A DNA stretch of 64,000 nucleotides from assembly GCF_026151205.1 (NCBI RefSeq), contig NC_087077.1, positions 17,161,475-17,225,474 on the forward strand, given 5' to 3'. Each line of letters opens with the position of its first letter. Positions within the stretch are counted from its first letter, which is position 1. The notes beneath the pieces were generated by a model, which saw nothing but the letters and a program-made list of their open reading frames with translations, was not told the origin of the DNA and did no database searches. A program made the translations under genes and the position numbers. Positions 23,301-32,402 of this stretch are shown in pieces. This stretch comes from Bolinopsis microptera (lineage: Eukaryota; Ctenophora; Tentaculata; Lobata; Bolinopsidae).

Positions 23301-26300
23301 CTCTCAGTCATCCTCCTCAGTCATCCTCCTCAGTCCTCCTCAGTCCTCCTCCTCAGTCCTCCTCCTCCTGGGTCCTCCTCTTCATCCTCCTCCTGGGTCC
23401 TCCTCGGTCCTCAGTCCTCCTCCTCCTGGGTCCTCCTCCTCATCCTTCTCATCAGTCCTCCTCCTCCCCAGTCCTCTCCCAGTCCCCTCCTTCTCCTCCT
23501 CCTATTCAGTCCTCCTACTCCTCCTCCTCCTCAGTTCTCCTCAGTCCTCCTTCTCATTTCTCCTAAGTCCTCCTCCTGAGTCCTCCTCCTGAGTCCTCCT
23601 CCTCCTCCTCCTCTTCCCTCTCAGTCATCCTCCTCAGCCATCCTCCTCAGTCCTCCTCCTCCTGGGTCCTCCTCCTCCTCTTCATCCTCCTCCTCGGTCC
23701 TCCTCGGTCCTCAGTCCTCCTCCTCCTGGGTCCTCCTCCTCATCCTTCTCATCAGTCCTCCTCCTCCCCAGTCCTCTCCCAGTCCCCCTCCTTCTCCTCC
23801 TCCTATTCAGTCCTCCTACTCCTCCTCCTCCTCAGTTCTCCTCAGTCCTCCTTCTCATTTCTCCTAAGTCCTCCTCCTGAGTCCTCCTCCTGAGTCCTCC
23901 TCCTCCTCCTCCTCTTCCCTCTCAGTCATCCTCCTCAGCCATCCTCCTCAGTCCTCCTCCTCCTGGGTCCTCCTCCTCCTCTTCATCCTCCTCCTCGGTC
24001 CTCCTCGGTCCTCAGTCCTCCTCCTCCTGGGTCCTCCTCCTCATCCTTCTCATCAGTCCTCCTCCTCCCCAGTCCTCTCCCAGTCCCCCTCCTTCTCCTC
24101 CTCCTATTCAGTCCTCCTCCTCCTCCTCCTCAGTTCTCCTCAGTCCTCCTTCTCATTTCTCCTAAGTCCTCCTCCTGAGTCCTCCTCCTGAGTCGTCCTC
24201 CTCCTCCCTCTCAGTCATCCTCCTCAGCCATCCTCCCCAGCCATCCTCCTCAGCCATCCTCCTCAGTACTCCTCAGTCCTCCTCCTTCTCAGTCATCGTC
24301 AGTCCTCCTCCTCAGTCCTCCTCAGTCCTCCTCCTCAGTCCTCCTCAGTCCTCCTCCTCCCCCTCCTCCTCTTCCCTCTCAGTCATCCTCCTCAGTCATC
24401 CTCCTCAGTCCTCCTCAGTCCTCCTCCTCAGTCCTCCTCCTCCTGGGTCCTCCTCTTCATCCTCCTCCTGGGTCCTCCTCGGTCCTCAGTCCTCCTCCTC
24501 CTGGGTCCTCCTCCTCATCCTTCTCATCAGTCCTCCTCCTCCCCAGTCCTCTCCCAGTCCCCTCCTTCTCCTCCTCCTATTCAGTCCTCCTACTCCTCCT
24601 CCTCCTCAGTTCTCCTCAGTCCTCCTTCTCATTTCTCCTAAGTCCTCCTCCTGAGTCCTCCTCCTGAGTCCTCCTCCTCCTCCTCCTCTTCCCTCTCAGT
24701 CATCCTCCTCAGCCATCCTCCTCAGTCCTCCTCCTCCTGGGTCCTCCTCCTCCTCTTCATCCTCCTCCTCGGTCCTCCTCGGTCCTCAGTCCTCCTCCTC
24801 CTGGGTCCTCCTCCTCATCCTTCTCATCAGTCCTCCTCCTCCCCAGTCCTCTCCCAGTCCCCCTCCTTCTCCTCCTCCTATTCAGTCCTCCTCCTCCTCC
24901 TCCTCAGTTCTCCTCAGTCCTCCTTCTCATTTCTCCTAAGTCCTCCTCCTGAGTCCTCCTCCTGAGTCGTCCTCCTCCTCCCTCTCAGTCATCCTCCTCA
25001 GCCATCCTCCCCAGCCATCCTCCTCAGCCATCCTCCTCAGTACTCCTCAGTCCTCCTCCTTCTCAGTCATCGTCAGTCCTCCTCCTCAGTCCTCCTCAGT
25101 CCTCCTCCTCAGTCCTCCTCAGTCCTCCTCCTCCTCCTGGGTCCTCCTCCTCCTCCTCCTGGGTCCTCCTGGGTCTTCCTGATCCTCCCCAGTCCTCTTC
25201 CTCCTCCCCTCCTCAGTCCTCCTCCTACTCCTCCTCGTCCTCAGTCCTCCTCATCAGTCCTCAACAGTTCTCCTCCTCCCCAGTCCTCCTCCTCCTCCTG
25301 GGGCCTTTTCCTGGGTCCTCCTCCTGGGTCCTCCTCCTCCTGGGTCCTCCTCCTCCTGGGTCCTCCTTCTCCTCCTCAGTCCTTCTCCTCCTCCTCCTCA
25401 GTCCTCCTCCTCCCTCTAAGTCATCCTCCTCAGCCATCCTCCTCAGCCATCCTCCTCAGTCCTCCTCCTTCTCAGTCCTCCTCAGTCCTCCTGATCGAAT
25501 CCTCCTGATCCTGAGTCCTCCTCCTCCTCAGTCATCCTCCTCCTCAGTCATCCTCCTCAGTTCTCCTCCTCCTCCTCCTAGGTCCTCCTTCTGGGTCCTC
25601 CTCCTCCTCCTGGGTCTTCCTCAGTCCTCCTCCTCCCTCTCAGTCATCCTCCTCAGCCATCCTCCTCAGCCATCCTCCTCAGTCCTCCTCCGTCTCAGTC
25701 CTCCTCAGTCCTCCTGATCCTCCTGATCCTGAGTCCTCCTCCTCATCAGTCATCCTCCTCCTCAGTCATCCTCCTCAGTCCTCCTCCTCCCCAGTCCTCT
25801 CCCAGTCCTTCTCCTTCTCCTCCTCCTATTCAGTCCTCCTCCTCCTCCTCCTCAGTCCTCCTTCTCATTTCTCCTAAGTCCTCCTCCTGAGTCCTCCTCC
25901 TGAGTTCTCCTCCTCCTCCCTCTCAGTCATCCTCCTCAGTCATCCTCCTCAGCCATCCTCCCCAGCCATCCTCCTCAGCCATCCTCCTCAGTACTCCTCA
26001 GTCCTCCTCCTTCTCAGTCATCGTCAGTCCTCCTCCTCAGTCCTCCTCAGTCCTCCTCCTCAGTCCTCCTCAGTCCTCCTCCTCCTCCTGGGTCCTCCTC
26101 CTCCTCCTCCTGGGTCCTCCTGGGTCTTCCTGATCCTCCCCAGTCCTCTTCCTCCTCCCCTCCTCAGTCCTCCTCCTACTCCTCCTCGTCCTCAGTCCTC
26201 CTCATCAGTCCTCAACAGTTCTCCTCCTCCCCAGTCCTCCTCCTCCTCCTGGGGCCTTTTCCTGGGTCCTCCTCCTGGGTCCTCCTCCTCCTGGGTCCTC

Positions 26301-27782
26301 CTCCTCCTGGGTCCTCCTTCTCCTCCTCAGTCCTTCTCCTCCTCCTCCTCAGTCCTCCTCCTCCCTCTCAGTCATCCTCCTCAGCCATCCTCCTCAGCCA
26401 TCCTTCTCAGTCCTCCTCAGTCCTCCTGATCCTGAGTCCTCCTCCTCCTCAGTCATCCTCCTCCTCAGTCATCCTCCTCAGTTCTCCTCCTCCTCCTCCT
26501 AGGTCCTCCTTCTGGGTCCTCCTCCTCCTCCTGGGTCTTCCTGTTCCTTCTCCTCCCTCTCAGTCATCCTCCTCAGTCATCCTCCTCAGTCATCCTCCTC
26601 AGCCATCCTCCTCAGCCATCCTTCTCAGCCATCCTCCTCAGTACTCTTCAGTACTCTTCAGTACTCTTCAGTACTCTTCAGTCCTCAAAATGTTTGTCCG
26701 CTAATGTCCACCAATGTCCGCTAATGTCCACCAATGTCCATCCAAGTCCGCCAATGTCCGTCCGGGTCCGCCAATGTCCGTCCGAGTCCGCCAATGTCCG
26801 TCCAAGTCCGCCAATGTCCGTCCAAGTCCGCCAATGTCCGTCCGTGTCCGCCAATGTCCCAAAAAACACGTCCGTTGTCTCATAGAATCCAAAAAGGACA
26901 GGACATAGGCGGACATAGACGGACATGACACCCCCCCTATAATTCATTGTTGTTGCTCGGAAGTTGACATCATTAAAACAGTTTTAACCTAAGTTCTCAA
27001 GTTCTGTCGTACTTGTCTGGCTTGAAAGTTCCAGATAAACTAACAATTACTTCTACAGTCGGAGGTAACAGACAAATTGTCATCCGACAGTTCAGCGCTT
27101 GAAGTGAGAAGAGCGAATGATAAGATACTCCAGTTTGACAGAGCATTCCTTGTGGATCAGAAGATACCTGGTACCATGTTCTATTCTAGGAATGTTCTAG
27201 TGTCCCCCTCTTCTACTAACCTTTACATGGGTGAGAGCTCTTTAGTATTATAAATATTTAATTATTATCTAATTAATCGTTAATAAATAATAATAGCTCG
27301 TTATTAATATTAGGGGGGGGGGGGGGGGGGGTAACATTTTTTTGTTTTTTTTTGTTTAGGTAAAAGTAATTTTTTGAAAAAACAAAAAACAAAAAAATAC
27401 GTTATATTTCCTTAAAAGATATTTATGATATGATTGTTATCTTTAAAAGTCAAAACTCACACAGTATCGTGTAATATTGTGGTCTTAAATGATATCTAGT
27501 ATATTATCTTCGATTTTTGTCAGCGACTTTCTTTTCTTCTGAAACCGCACCATAATAAATATTGACAGTATTGTATAATATTGACCAAATGACAATTATT
27601 GTCTGTCTGTTCTTAAACTTTTAAAACCATATTTATTAACCAGATAATCGTCTACCCCAGGTTCAGGGTTTCCGGGGCTGCTTCACGCCGTGTCTCCAAC
27701 AGCCACTAAGCAAGAGATACTCACCCAGCTTGAGTATGTCAGATGGGCGCTGCACGCAGCCACTGCTGTTCTATCCTCTTAA
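14319..27782 (+). CDS. NAALAD/FOLH1-type glutamate carboxypeptidase (M28 family)
   Basis: Type II membrane metallopeptidase related to glutamate carboxypeptidase II and NAALAD2, which cleave C-terminal acidic residues from extracellular peptides. Twelve exons with consistent phases: 14319-14984, 15233-15408, 15606-15757, 19071-19162, 19446-19539, 19744-19844, 20219-20310, 20800-20909, 21169-21395, 21567-21761, 27059-27230 and 27661-27782, giving 732 residues (human FOLH1 750). One TM segment is near residues 48-72, then a PA-like insert ([20 protein letters not shown]). Peptidase motifs: [17 protein letters not shown] (Zn His and bridging Asp), [13 protein letters not shown] (catalytic and Zn Glu pair), INTD (Zn Asp), YHTIYDEQ (Zn His). 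A C-terminal dimerisation domain follows. All metal ligands are present. A GTG at 14277 would extend the frame, but ATG 14319 fits better. Intron 3 hosts a nested gene and a TIR element; intron 10 hosts element B. Confidence 0.93.
16451..16669 (+). pseudogene. C-terminal fragment of a non-LTR retrotransposon ORF2
   Basis: The 72-residue frame contains [20 protein letters not shown] followed by [12 protein letters not shown]. This matches the terminal signature of CR1/Jockey-type LINE reverse-transcriptase ORFs (F-x-R-x-x-x-LWN-x-LP-x-x-...-FK-x-x-L). It is followed by A-rich sequence with AATAAA-like motifs. Only the tail is present, so it is a dead 5'-truncated copy or a piece carried by the surrounding TIR element. 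Confidence 0.6.
17082..17501 (+). CDS. Unassigned ORF inside the TIR element
   Basis: 139 codons from ATG, ending in TAG. The N-terminus has FSCAVCRLK and then [28 protein letters not shown] and [18 protein letters not shown], a mix of a Cys-rich start and a hydrophobic core. No catalytic DDE motif is visible, and I cannot name the family. Because it lies between the TIRs it is probably cargo or a remnant of the element's own protein. The last 30 residues look degraded (Met/Ile-rich repeats). Confidence 0.35.
   Translation: MSLNSDRFSCAVCRLKKEGVFPVKVTCGHIPLEVSKLCHYFMVHGGLITGAVEDAKPRRSPIPSGGQEIKLRLTFRAVAPLADKMKVLLRQQYNFEFDGQQLRGISIMIMAGTLAIMRMRIRFNEDLTYYCLDLFSFIK
17911..18861 (-). CDS. Nested gene: coiled coil plus discoidin/F-lectin-like domain (partial)
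   Basis: Lies on the opposite strand inside intron 3 of the NAALAD gene. Exon 18861-18558 (acceptor TAG assumed) is rich in heptads ([34 protein letters not shown]) and includes a 45-bp coding tandem repeat ([15 protein letters not shown]). A donor (ACG/GTAAAC) joins in phase 0 to exon 18390-17911, which encodes about 159 residues ending in TAG. This domain, with [45 protein letters not shown] and [15 protein letters not shown], resembles a galactose-binding-like beta-sandwich of the discoidin/fucolectin type. The 5' exon with a start or signal peptide was not identified. Role unknown; extracellular sugar binding is an inference from fold resemblance. Confidence 0.55.
18772..18860 (-). repeat. 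45-bp in-frame tandem repeat in the nested gene
   Basis: Two full copies of a 45-bp unit plus a third partial copy. Each unit encodes [13 protein letters not shown] with a two-residue linker. The length is a multiple of three, so the frame is kept. Confidence 0.75.
20085..20228 (+). repeat. Three copies of the NAALAD exon 7 acceptor and exon start
   Basis: TATTTCCAGGGCTGGAGACC occurs at about 20089, 20181 and 20211. Copy 1 extends into the exon (AGAAGAACAATAAA) before diverging; copy 2 stops after GGAGACCT; copy 3 is the functional junction (exon from 20219). The decoy copies have intact pyrimidine-AG acceptors. Confidence 0.8.
20297..20710 (+). repeat. 83-bp tandem repeat duplicating the NAALAD exon 7 donor
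   Basis: Five copies start at 20297, 20380, 20463, 20545 and 20631. Each begins with the last bases of exon 7 and the donor (GTAGAGGAGAACCG/GTATAT; A for the last C in copies 2-5). Use of any downstream donor would read into TAG in the retained repeat, so only the first gives the full protein. Confidence 0.88.
21848..26937. mobile_element. G/C-capped TIR element B in NAALAD intron 10
   Basis: Starts with 21 G (21848-21868) then TGTCACGTCCGTCTATGTCC. Ends with GGACATAGACGGACATGACA and 7 C (26931-26937). The subterminal zone is a short tandem of GGACATAGGC units on the left and TCCGCCAATG units on the right. CATAGAATCCAAAAAGGACA occurs in the same orientation near both ends. The interior is about 4.6 kb of (TCC)n with higher-order repeats. 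A 6-bp direct repeat TATAAT flanks it. The segment at 22012-22110 is shared with element A. No transposase was found. Confidence 0.75.
22120..26690 (+). repeat. (TCC)n array with ~300/474-bp higher-order repeats
   Basis: Nearly pure pyrimidine with CAGTCC and TGGGTCC variants. The landmark TCCTCGGTCCTCAGTCC recurs at 22627, 22927, 23401, 23701, 24002, 24476 and 24776, so spacings are 300, 474, 300, 301, 474 and 300, a higher-order period of about 1,075 bp. Downstream, a block at about 25185-25420 is repeated at about 26130-26370. Ser/Pro open frames here are low complexity and rejected as genes. Confidence 0.88.
27313..27411. repeat. G19 tract with inverted A/T-rich arms (possible partial capped element)
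   Basis: 19 G (27313-27331) are followed by TAACATTTTTTTGTTT, a short middle, then AAAACAAAAAACAAAAAAAT and CGTTATA, forming an imperfect inverted repeat. There is no C tract at the right end. It resembles elements A-C but is not complete. Confidence 0.4.
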
Positions 27783-27876
27783 CTCCGCAATCATTCCAAG
27801 TTCTTACCGCCTTATTCAGTCATTCTGACGCTTTTTATGGGATATTTTGATGGAGGGAATTAAACTTGAACAGATT

Positions 27877-29148
27877 GGGGGGGGGGGGGGGGCAACCATA
27901 TTAAAGTATATTAAAGTATATCACCGGGTCAAAATCGGAGAAAATCCTACATTTTAATATACTTTAATATACCTACAATTAGAAGATTTATATTCTTCGT
28001 TAAGATTTACATGATGAACTATATTTTTCACTCAGATTCGCAAGATAAGCCTGTTTTAGGACTAGTACATGAATTTCCATCCAGATTGGTCAAAAATTGG
28101 CTGAGCTATGAGCTTTAAAAAATATGCCCATATTTGGGCATACGCTTTTGCCCAAATTCGCTTTTGCCCAAATTCGATAAAATTTCAATATTTTTTAATG
28201 AGACTAATTCTATGTGAAAGATATAACTCAGTGTTTGTTGAATATAGTGGATACTAAGTAAAAAGACCTCCATGAACAAAATTGGGAAAATTGCACATAA
28301 TATCTCGGTTCGGAATACTAGCCAAAATGACTTCATTAAAATTGAAATAACTCCATCAGTTTTCAATATTTTTTCAAGAACTTTTTGGAATCGATTAAGA
28401 ATTGCATTTCAAGCTTATTTTGGGCAACAATTTTTGATGTAGGCCTCCAAGGAGATAGGGATATAATAAAGTATATTGTAGGTATATTAAAGTATATTAA
28501 AGTATATCCCCGGGTCAAAATCGGGAAAAATCCTACATTTTAATATACTTTAATATACCTACAATTAGAAGATTTATATTCTTCGTTAAGATTTACATGA
28601 TGAACTATATTTTTCACTCAGATTCGTAAGATAAGCCTGTTTTAGGACTAGTACATGAATTTCCATCCAGATTGGTCAAAAATTGGCTGAACTATGAGCT
28701 TTAAAAAATATGCCCATATTTGGGCATACGCTTTTGCCCAAATTCGCTTTTGCCCAAATTCGATAAAATTTCAATATTTTTTAATGAGACTAATTCTATG
28801 TGAAAGATATAACTCAGTGTTTGTTGAATATAGTGGATACTAAGTAAATAAAGACCTCCATGAACAAAATTGGGAAAATTGCACATAATATCTCGGTTCG
28901 GAATACTAGCCAAAATGACTTCATTAAAATTGAAATAACTCCATCAGTTTTCAATATTTTTTCAAGAACTTTTTGGAATCGATTAAGAATTGCATTTCAA
29001 GCTTATTTTGGGCAACAATTTTTGATGTAGGCCTCCAAGGAGATAGGGATATAATAAAGTATATTGTAGGTATATTAAAGTATATTAAAGTATATCCCCG
29101 GGTCAAAATCGGGAAAAATCCTACATTTTAATATACTTTAATATGGTT

Positions 29149-29179
<31 letters not shown>

Positions 29180-29180
29180 C
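27877..29180. mobile_element. G/C-capped TIR element C between NAALAD and AATF
   Basis: Begins with 16 G (27877-27892) then CAACCATATTAAAGTATATT, and ends with TACTTTAATATGGTTGG then about 30 C (29151-29180). AGATT flanks both sides (27872-27876 and 29181-29185). The inside has two tandem copies of a 586-588 bp unit; the landmark GGGTCAAAATCGG occurs at 27926, 28512 and 29100. Each copy is bordered by a hairpin of TATTAAAGTATA against TATACTTTAATA. Frames found in the unit (28115-28366, 28701-28913) are the same chance frame in both copies. Confidence 0.78.
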
Positions 29181-29185
29181 AGATT

Positions 29186-30037
29186 CCTGAATTCCATCTG
29201 ATTATTATCTTTTAACCAGAAAAACCTTTATTTGTGCTGGATCACAATCAGGGGATATTTATGTTTATGGTGAGAATTAAAAAGTAGAAAGGTCCTTATT
29301 TGAATTAATTTATGAATTTGTTTTTATCTAGCTATTACATTTAATTGTACATAATGTCAAGTAGTTTAATTGATTCGAATTTTACTGCTGCCAATTTTAA
29401 AGTGCAAATCTTTTAACTTCATTGTATGCCGAGTACTGAAGTAAGTTTCAATCAATTGTAGCTTTGTGTTTATTGGCTATTGATTTTTTAGGAGTGTTTT
29501 TTCGTCGTTTAAGTTAAGTTTTTATGTTGATTACTAGTAAATAACGTTGGTTAACAATTATAAATTAATCTTTCCGTGCTTGCGTGTAGACGGTGCAGAA
29601 TTCAGGTCAATTTTGTTTTTTCTCCGTGTTTGGTTAAATCGCTGCAAATCTTTATCAATTAATCAACTTTTAATAAATTCTTTTGGTATTTCTGTAAGAT
29701 ATTATAAAGCATATAGTAAAAGATGACTGAGTATAAAATACATTATTATTGCCAGCGAAAAATTATGATTTTCGGTTAGTGATATCAGGTTATTCTGCTT
29801 TTGCATTGAATCTGTTTGTTTTTGAGCAATTATTTTATGTGTTAATAATATGCAAAACTTTGAAAGTATGTTGTATATCTGATAACAAATCATTGTTTGA
29901 CTATATATTTTAAAATTCATTGTTTATCCCACTTCAGGGCTCTACCTCAAATTCTTTTTCAAGATTCATTGCAAATAGTTTTAAACTAATAATAAAATTC
30001 ACAACATTTTCACAAATGATGTCTGTTAGGTTGAGTT
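29186..30037. other. Intergenic region before AATF
   Basis: AT-rich, no gene recognised. It ends with an acceptor-like GTCTGTTAG (AG at 30028-30029) nine bases before the AATF start codon. Confidence 0.4.
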
Positions 30038-31549
30038 ATGTCGTTTCTAGAGGAGATATCAAAGTTGACGACTGCTGCTCCCTCTATTGACCCGGAGCTC
30101 GTGGGATTCGCTGATCAAAGTGCTTTTATTTCTTCAAAATCTACCGTGAGTTGACTCTGTTGATATTTCGTAATTTTGTTCTAGAATGGCTAAAAATTGT
30201 CCTTCGTAATATTATGTGAACAATCGCCAATATCAAAGATTATTATTTAACAAATTCACCTACCGCAGGCGAGACCGTACCACATACTCGATGACGCTGA
30301 TGTTGGAAAACCAATATCACGTGACGAGCTCTTTAAAACAGATGAGATAGATGAAGGGGACGAGGAAGCAGCCCTCTTCTTGTCAAAAGGTTTAGATGAT
30401 CAGATGATGGGGTCAGATGACAGTGACACGGATGGTGAGAGTGATGAAGATGACATGGTGTCCAGTGATGGAGAGGATGGAGAGGATGGAGAGGAATCGG
30501 GTGAGGGCTACCAGACCGGTGATTCAGAAGAAGAAGATGTGGTGGCTGCGGCTGGTGGTGCGGTTGCTGAGGAAGACGGGGAAGATGAACTTCAGATGGT
30601 TCAGCAGAGAGATAACTTTTCGGAAGAACAAAAACGAGATTCAGTCAAGTTCCAGATTAATTGTTGGGACAAATTAGTTCAGCTCAGGCTTAAACTGCAG
30701 CCGTGTTTACAGGAGATATCAAAACTGCCGCCCCCAGAAAAACGTGTGAAATACATGTCAGGAGAGGTGTCACAGTCTCACAGACAGAAGATCATGACAA
30801 ACGTTCAAGGTGCCCTGGACAAGCTTCTAGATCTTCAAGAACAGCTTATTGGCTCTAACTCTGAGGTGAAGGCTATTCATTCTGGAAAGAAACCTGTGGA
30901 CGATGATGAGATCCCATCTGATACAGACGAGGAAGACGGTGAAGAAGACGAAGAAAAAATGTCACCGAAGAAACAAAAGCGAAAACGAAAGCAAAATTCT
31001 GATTATTATTTGTCTCACGCTAAAGAAAATAGTGAAAAGCTTGAACAATTCAAATCGGACACAATTTTGCACTGGTATGAACAGACAAAAGCAGTGGCAA
31101 AGAAGTCGTCATTCATGAATAAGGAAGTCAGTGTTCTTGATCAAATTGATCACATCCTCTCAAACAAAGAACGATTGACTACCCGAACAAATCAAAACCG
31201 TAACACTGTCCATTTCTTTGGAGAATCAAACACAGAAGCAGATTCGCATCCCTATATCTTCAATGACGACGATTTCTATCAGCAACTTCTTCGAGAGATC
31301 ATCGACAAAAAGATGGGAAATATCGACAATAATGATCCTGACACTATGGGTCGCCAGTGGGCAGAACTTCAAAAGCTAAAGGTAAAAACGAAAAAGAAAG
31401 CTGTGGATACAAAAGCGAGCAAAGGCCGGAAGATTAGGTACGAGGTGCATTCGAAATTGTTGGGTTTCATGGCTCCAGTTTCATTAGATTCGTTGAGTGA
31501 TGGTCGACAAGACGAACTTTTTAAATCCTTGTTTGCCTCAAATTTGTAA
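30038..31549 (+). CDS. AATF: AATF/Bfr2 homolog, nucleolar ribosome-assembly factor
   Basis: AATF (Che-1, yeast Bfr2) acts in early small-subunit (SSU processome) assembly in the nucleolus. Exon 1 is 30038-30145 (MSFLEEISKL...) and exon 2 is 30269-31549, joined in phase 0, 462 residues (human 560). A long acidic Asp/Glu/Ser region covers residues about 60-110. The AATF leucine-zipper-like domain follows (QINCWDKLVQLRLKLQP), then a second acidic/basic block. The C-terminal TRAUB domain is clear: SVLDQIDHILSNKERL, FNDDDFYQQLLREIIDKK, DTMGRQWAELQKLK, DTKASKGRKIRYEVHSKLLG. The match to the C-terminal part of human AATF is very close. The start is supported by an acceptor-like AG nine bases upstream. 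Confidence 0.93.
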
Positions 31550-31842
31550 CGGGTCATATCTTTATAATTTTAAAATCTTATACGACGCATAGTTGTTTAT
31601 TAAGTTATTAATATATTGACGAAGAACTCAATGTTTGGTTATGTGATTATAGATTGCGATTGAGCATCATCTCATAATATCTGATGATATACATTTTAGT
31701 AACGTTCAGTAATTGTGCTGGTGCCTCAGTTAAACGAAACGAAGTTGTTTTAATGATTCTCCAACTTAATTTAAAATTCAAACTGACTAATTTCTTTACG
31801 TTAATACATTTGTAAGATATTACGTTTCTCTAATACAATGAT

Positions 31843-32352
31843 TACCTTACAAGACTTTTTTGTGGCGGACCAATTTGCGACGACCGAAATTTTGGCGGTC
31901 CGAAAATATGGCGAAATTGAACAAAAACCGTCAAATTTCGGACGTCACAGAAAATAAGGGTATTTTTCATCATTTTTTGTGACAGTAAGCAGTAAGGAAA
32001 TTTCTGAAATTCGGCAAAATCATGTTCAAACTTAGTCTGTATTAAGACTGTAAGACTTTCATGTTAGCACATACGTGTATTTTAATGCAAATTTAAACTG
32101 TATTGCTTGACATTCAATTCGTCATTGGTGTGGTGATAATTTGTCCCAAGATGCCAGAATTTATTTATTTATTTTACTTGATATTACTTTTAAGAAACAA
32201 AATAAAGCAGTGAAGGCACAGTCATTGAAATAAGCTAAAAGATAATGCGACGGATTCTATTACGACGACCGAAATTTTGGCGGTCCGAAAATATGGCGAA
32301 ATTTTCGGAAAACCGCCACATTTCGTACGTTATAAATATGTCTTGTAAGGTA
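31843..32352. mobile_element. Short TIR element between AATF and the COA1-like gene
   Basis: Ends are TACCTTACAAGAC and GTCTTGTAAGGTA (13 bp perfect). Just inside lie two direct copies of a segment with GACGACCGAAATTTTGGCGG (about 31880 and 32260). Length about 510 bp, no coding capacity: a MITE. End sequence and layout resemble the 16045-17752 element, suggesting the same superfamily. Confidence 0.7.
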
Positions 32353-32402
32353 TGCTTACACTCATATCTCATCAGGATGTTGGACCATGAAACTGAAGGG
32401 TG

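Noticed and set aside
26678-26947. Overlapping frames repeating [12 protein letters not shown] or [10 protein letters not shown]
   Set aside because: They read through the subterminal TCCGCCAATG tandem repeat of element B.
28115-28913. Two similar 70-83 residue frames on the minus strand
   Set aside because: The same chance frame in both copies of the tandem unit of element C; no motif, and it ends in repeat sequence.
21848-29180. G and C tracts as simple assembly or sequencing artefacts
   Set aside because: Homopolymer length may be inaccurate, but paired G and C caps, matching inverted arms and flanking direct repeats in three separate cases are not expected from artefacts.
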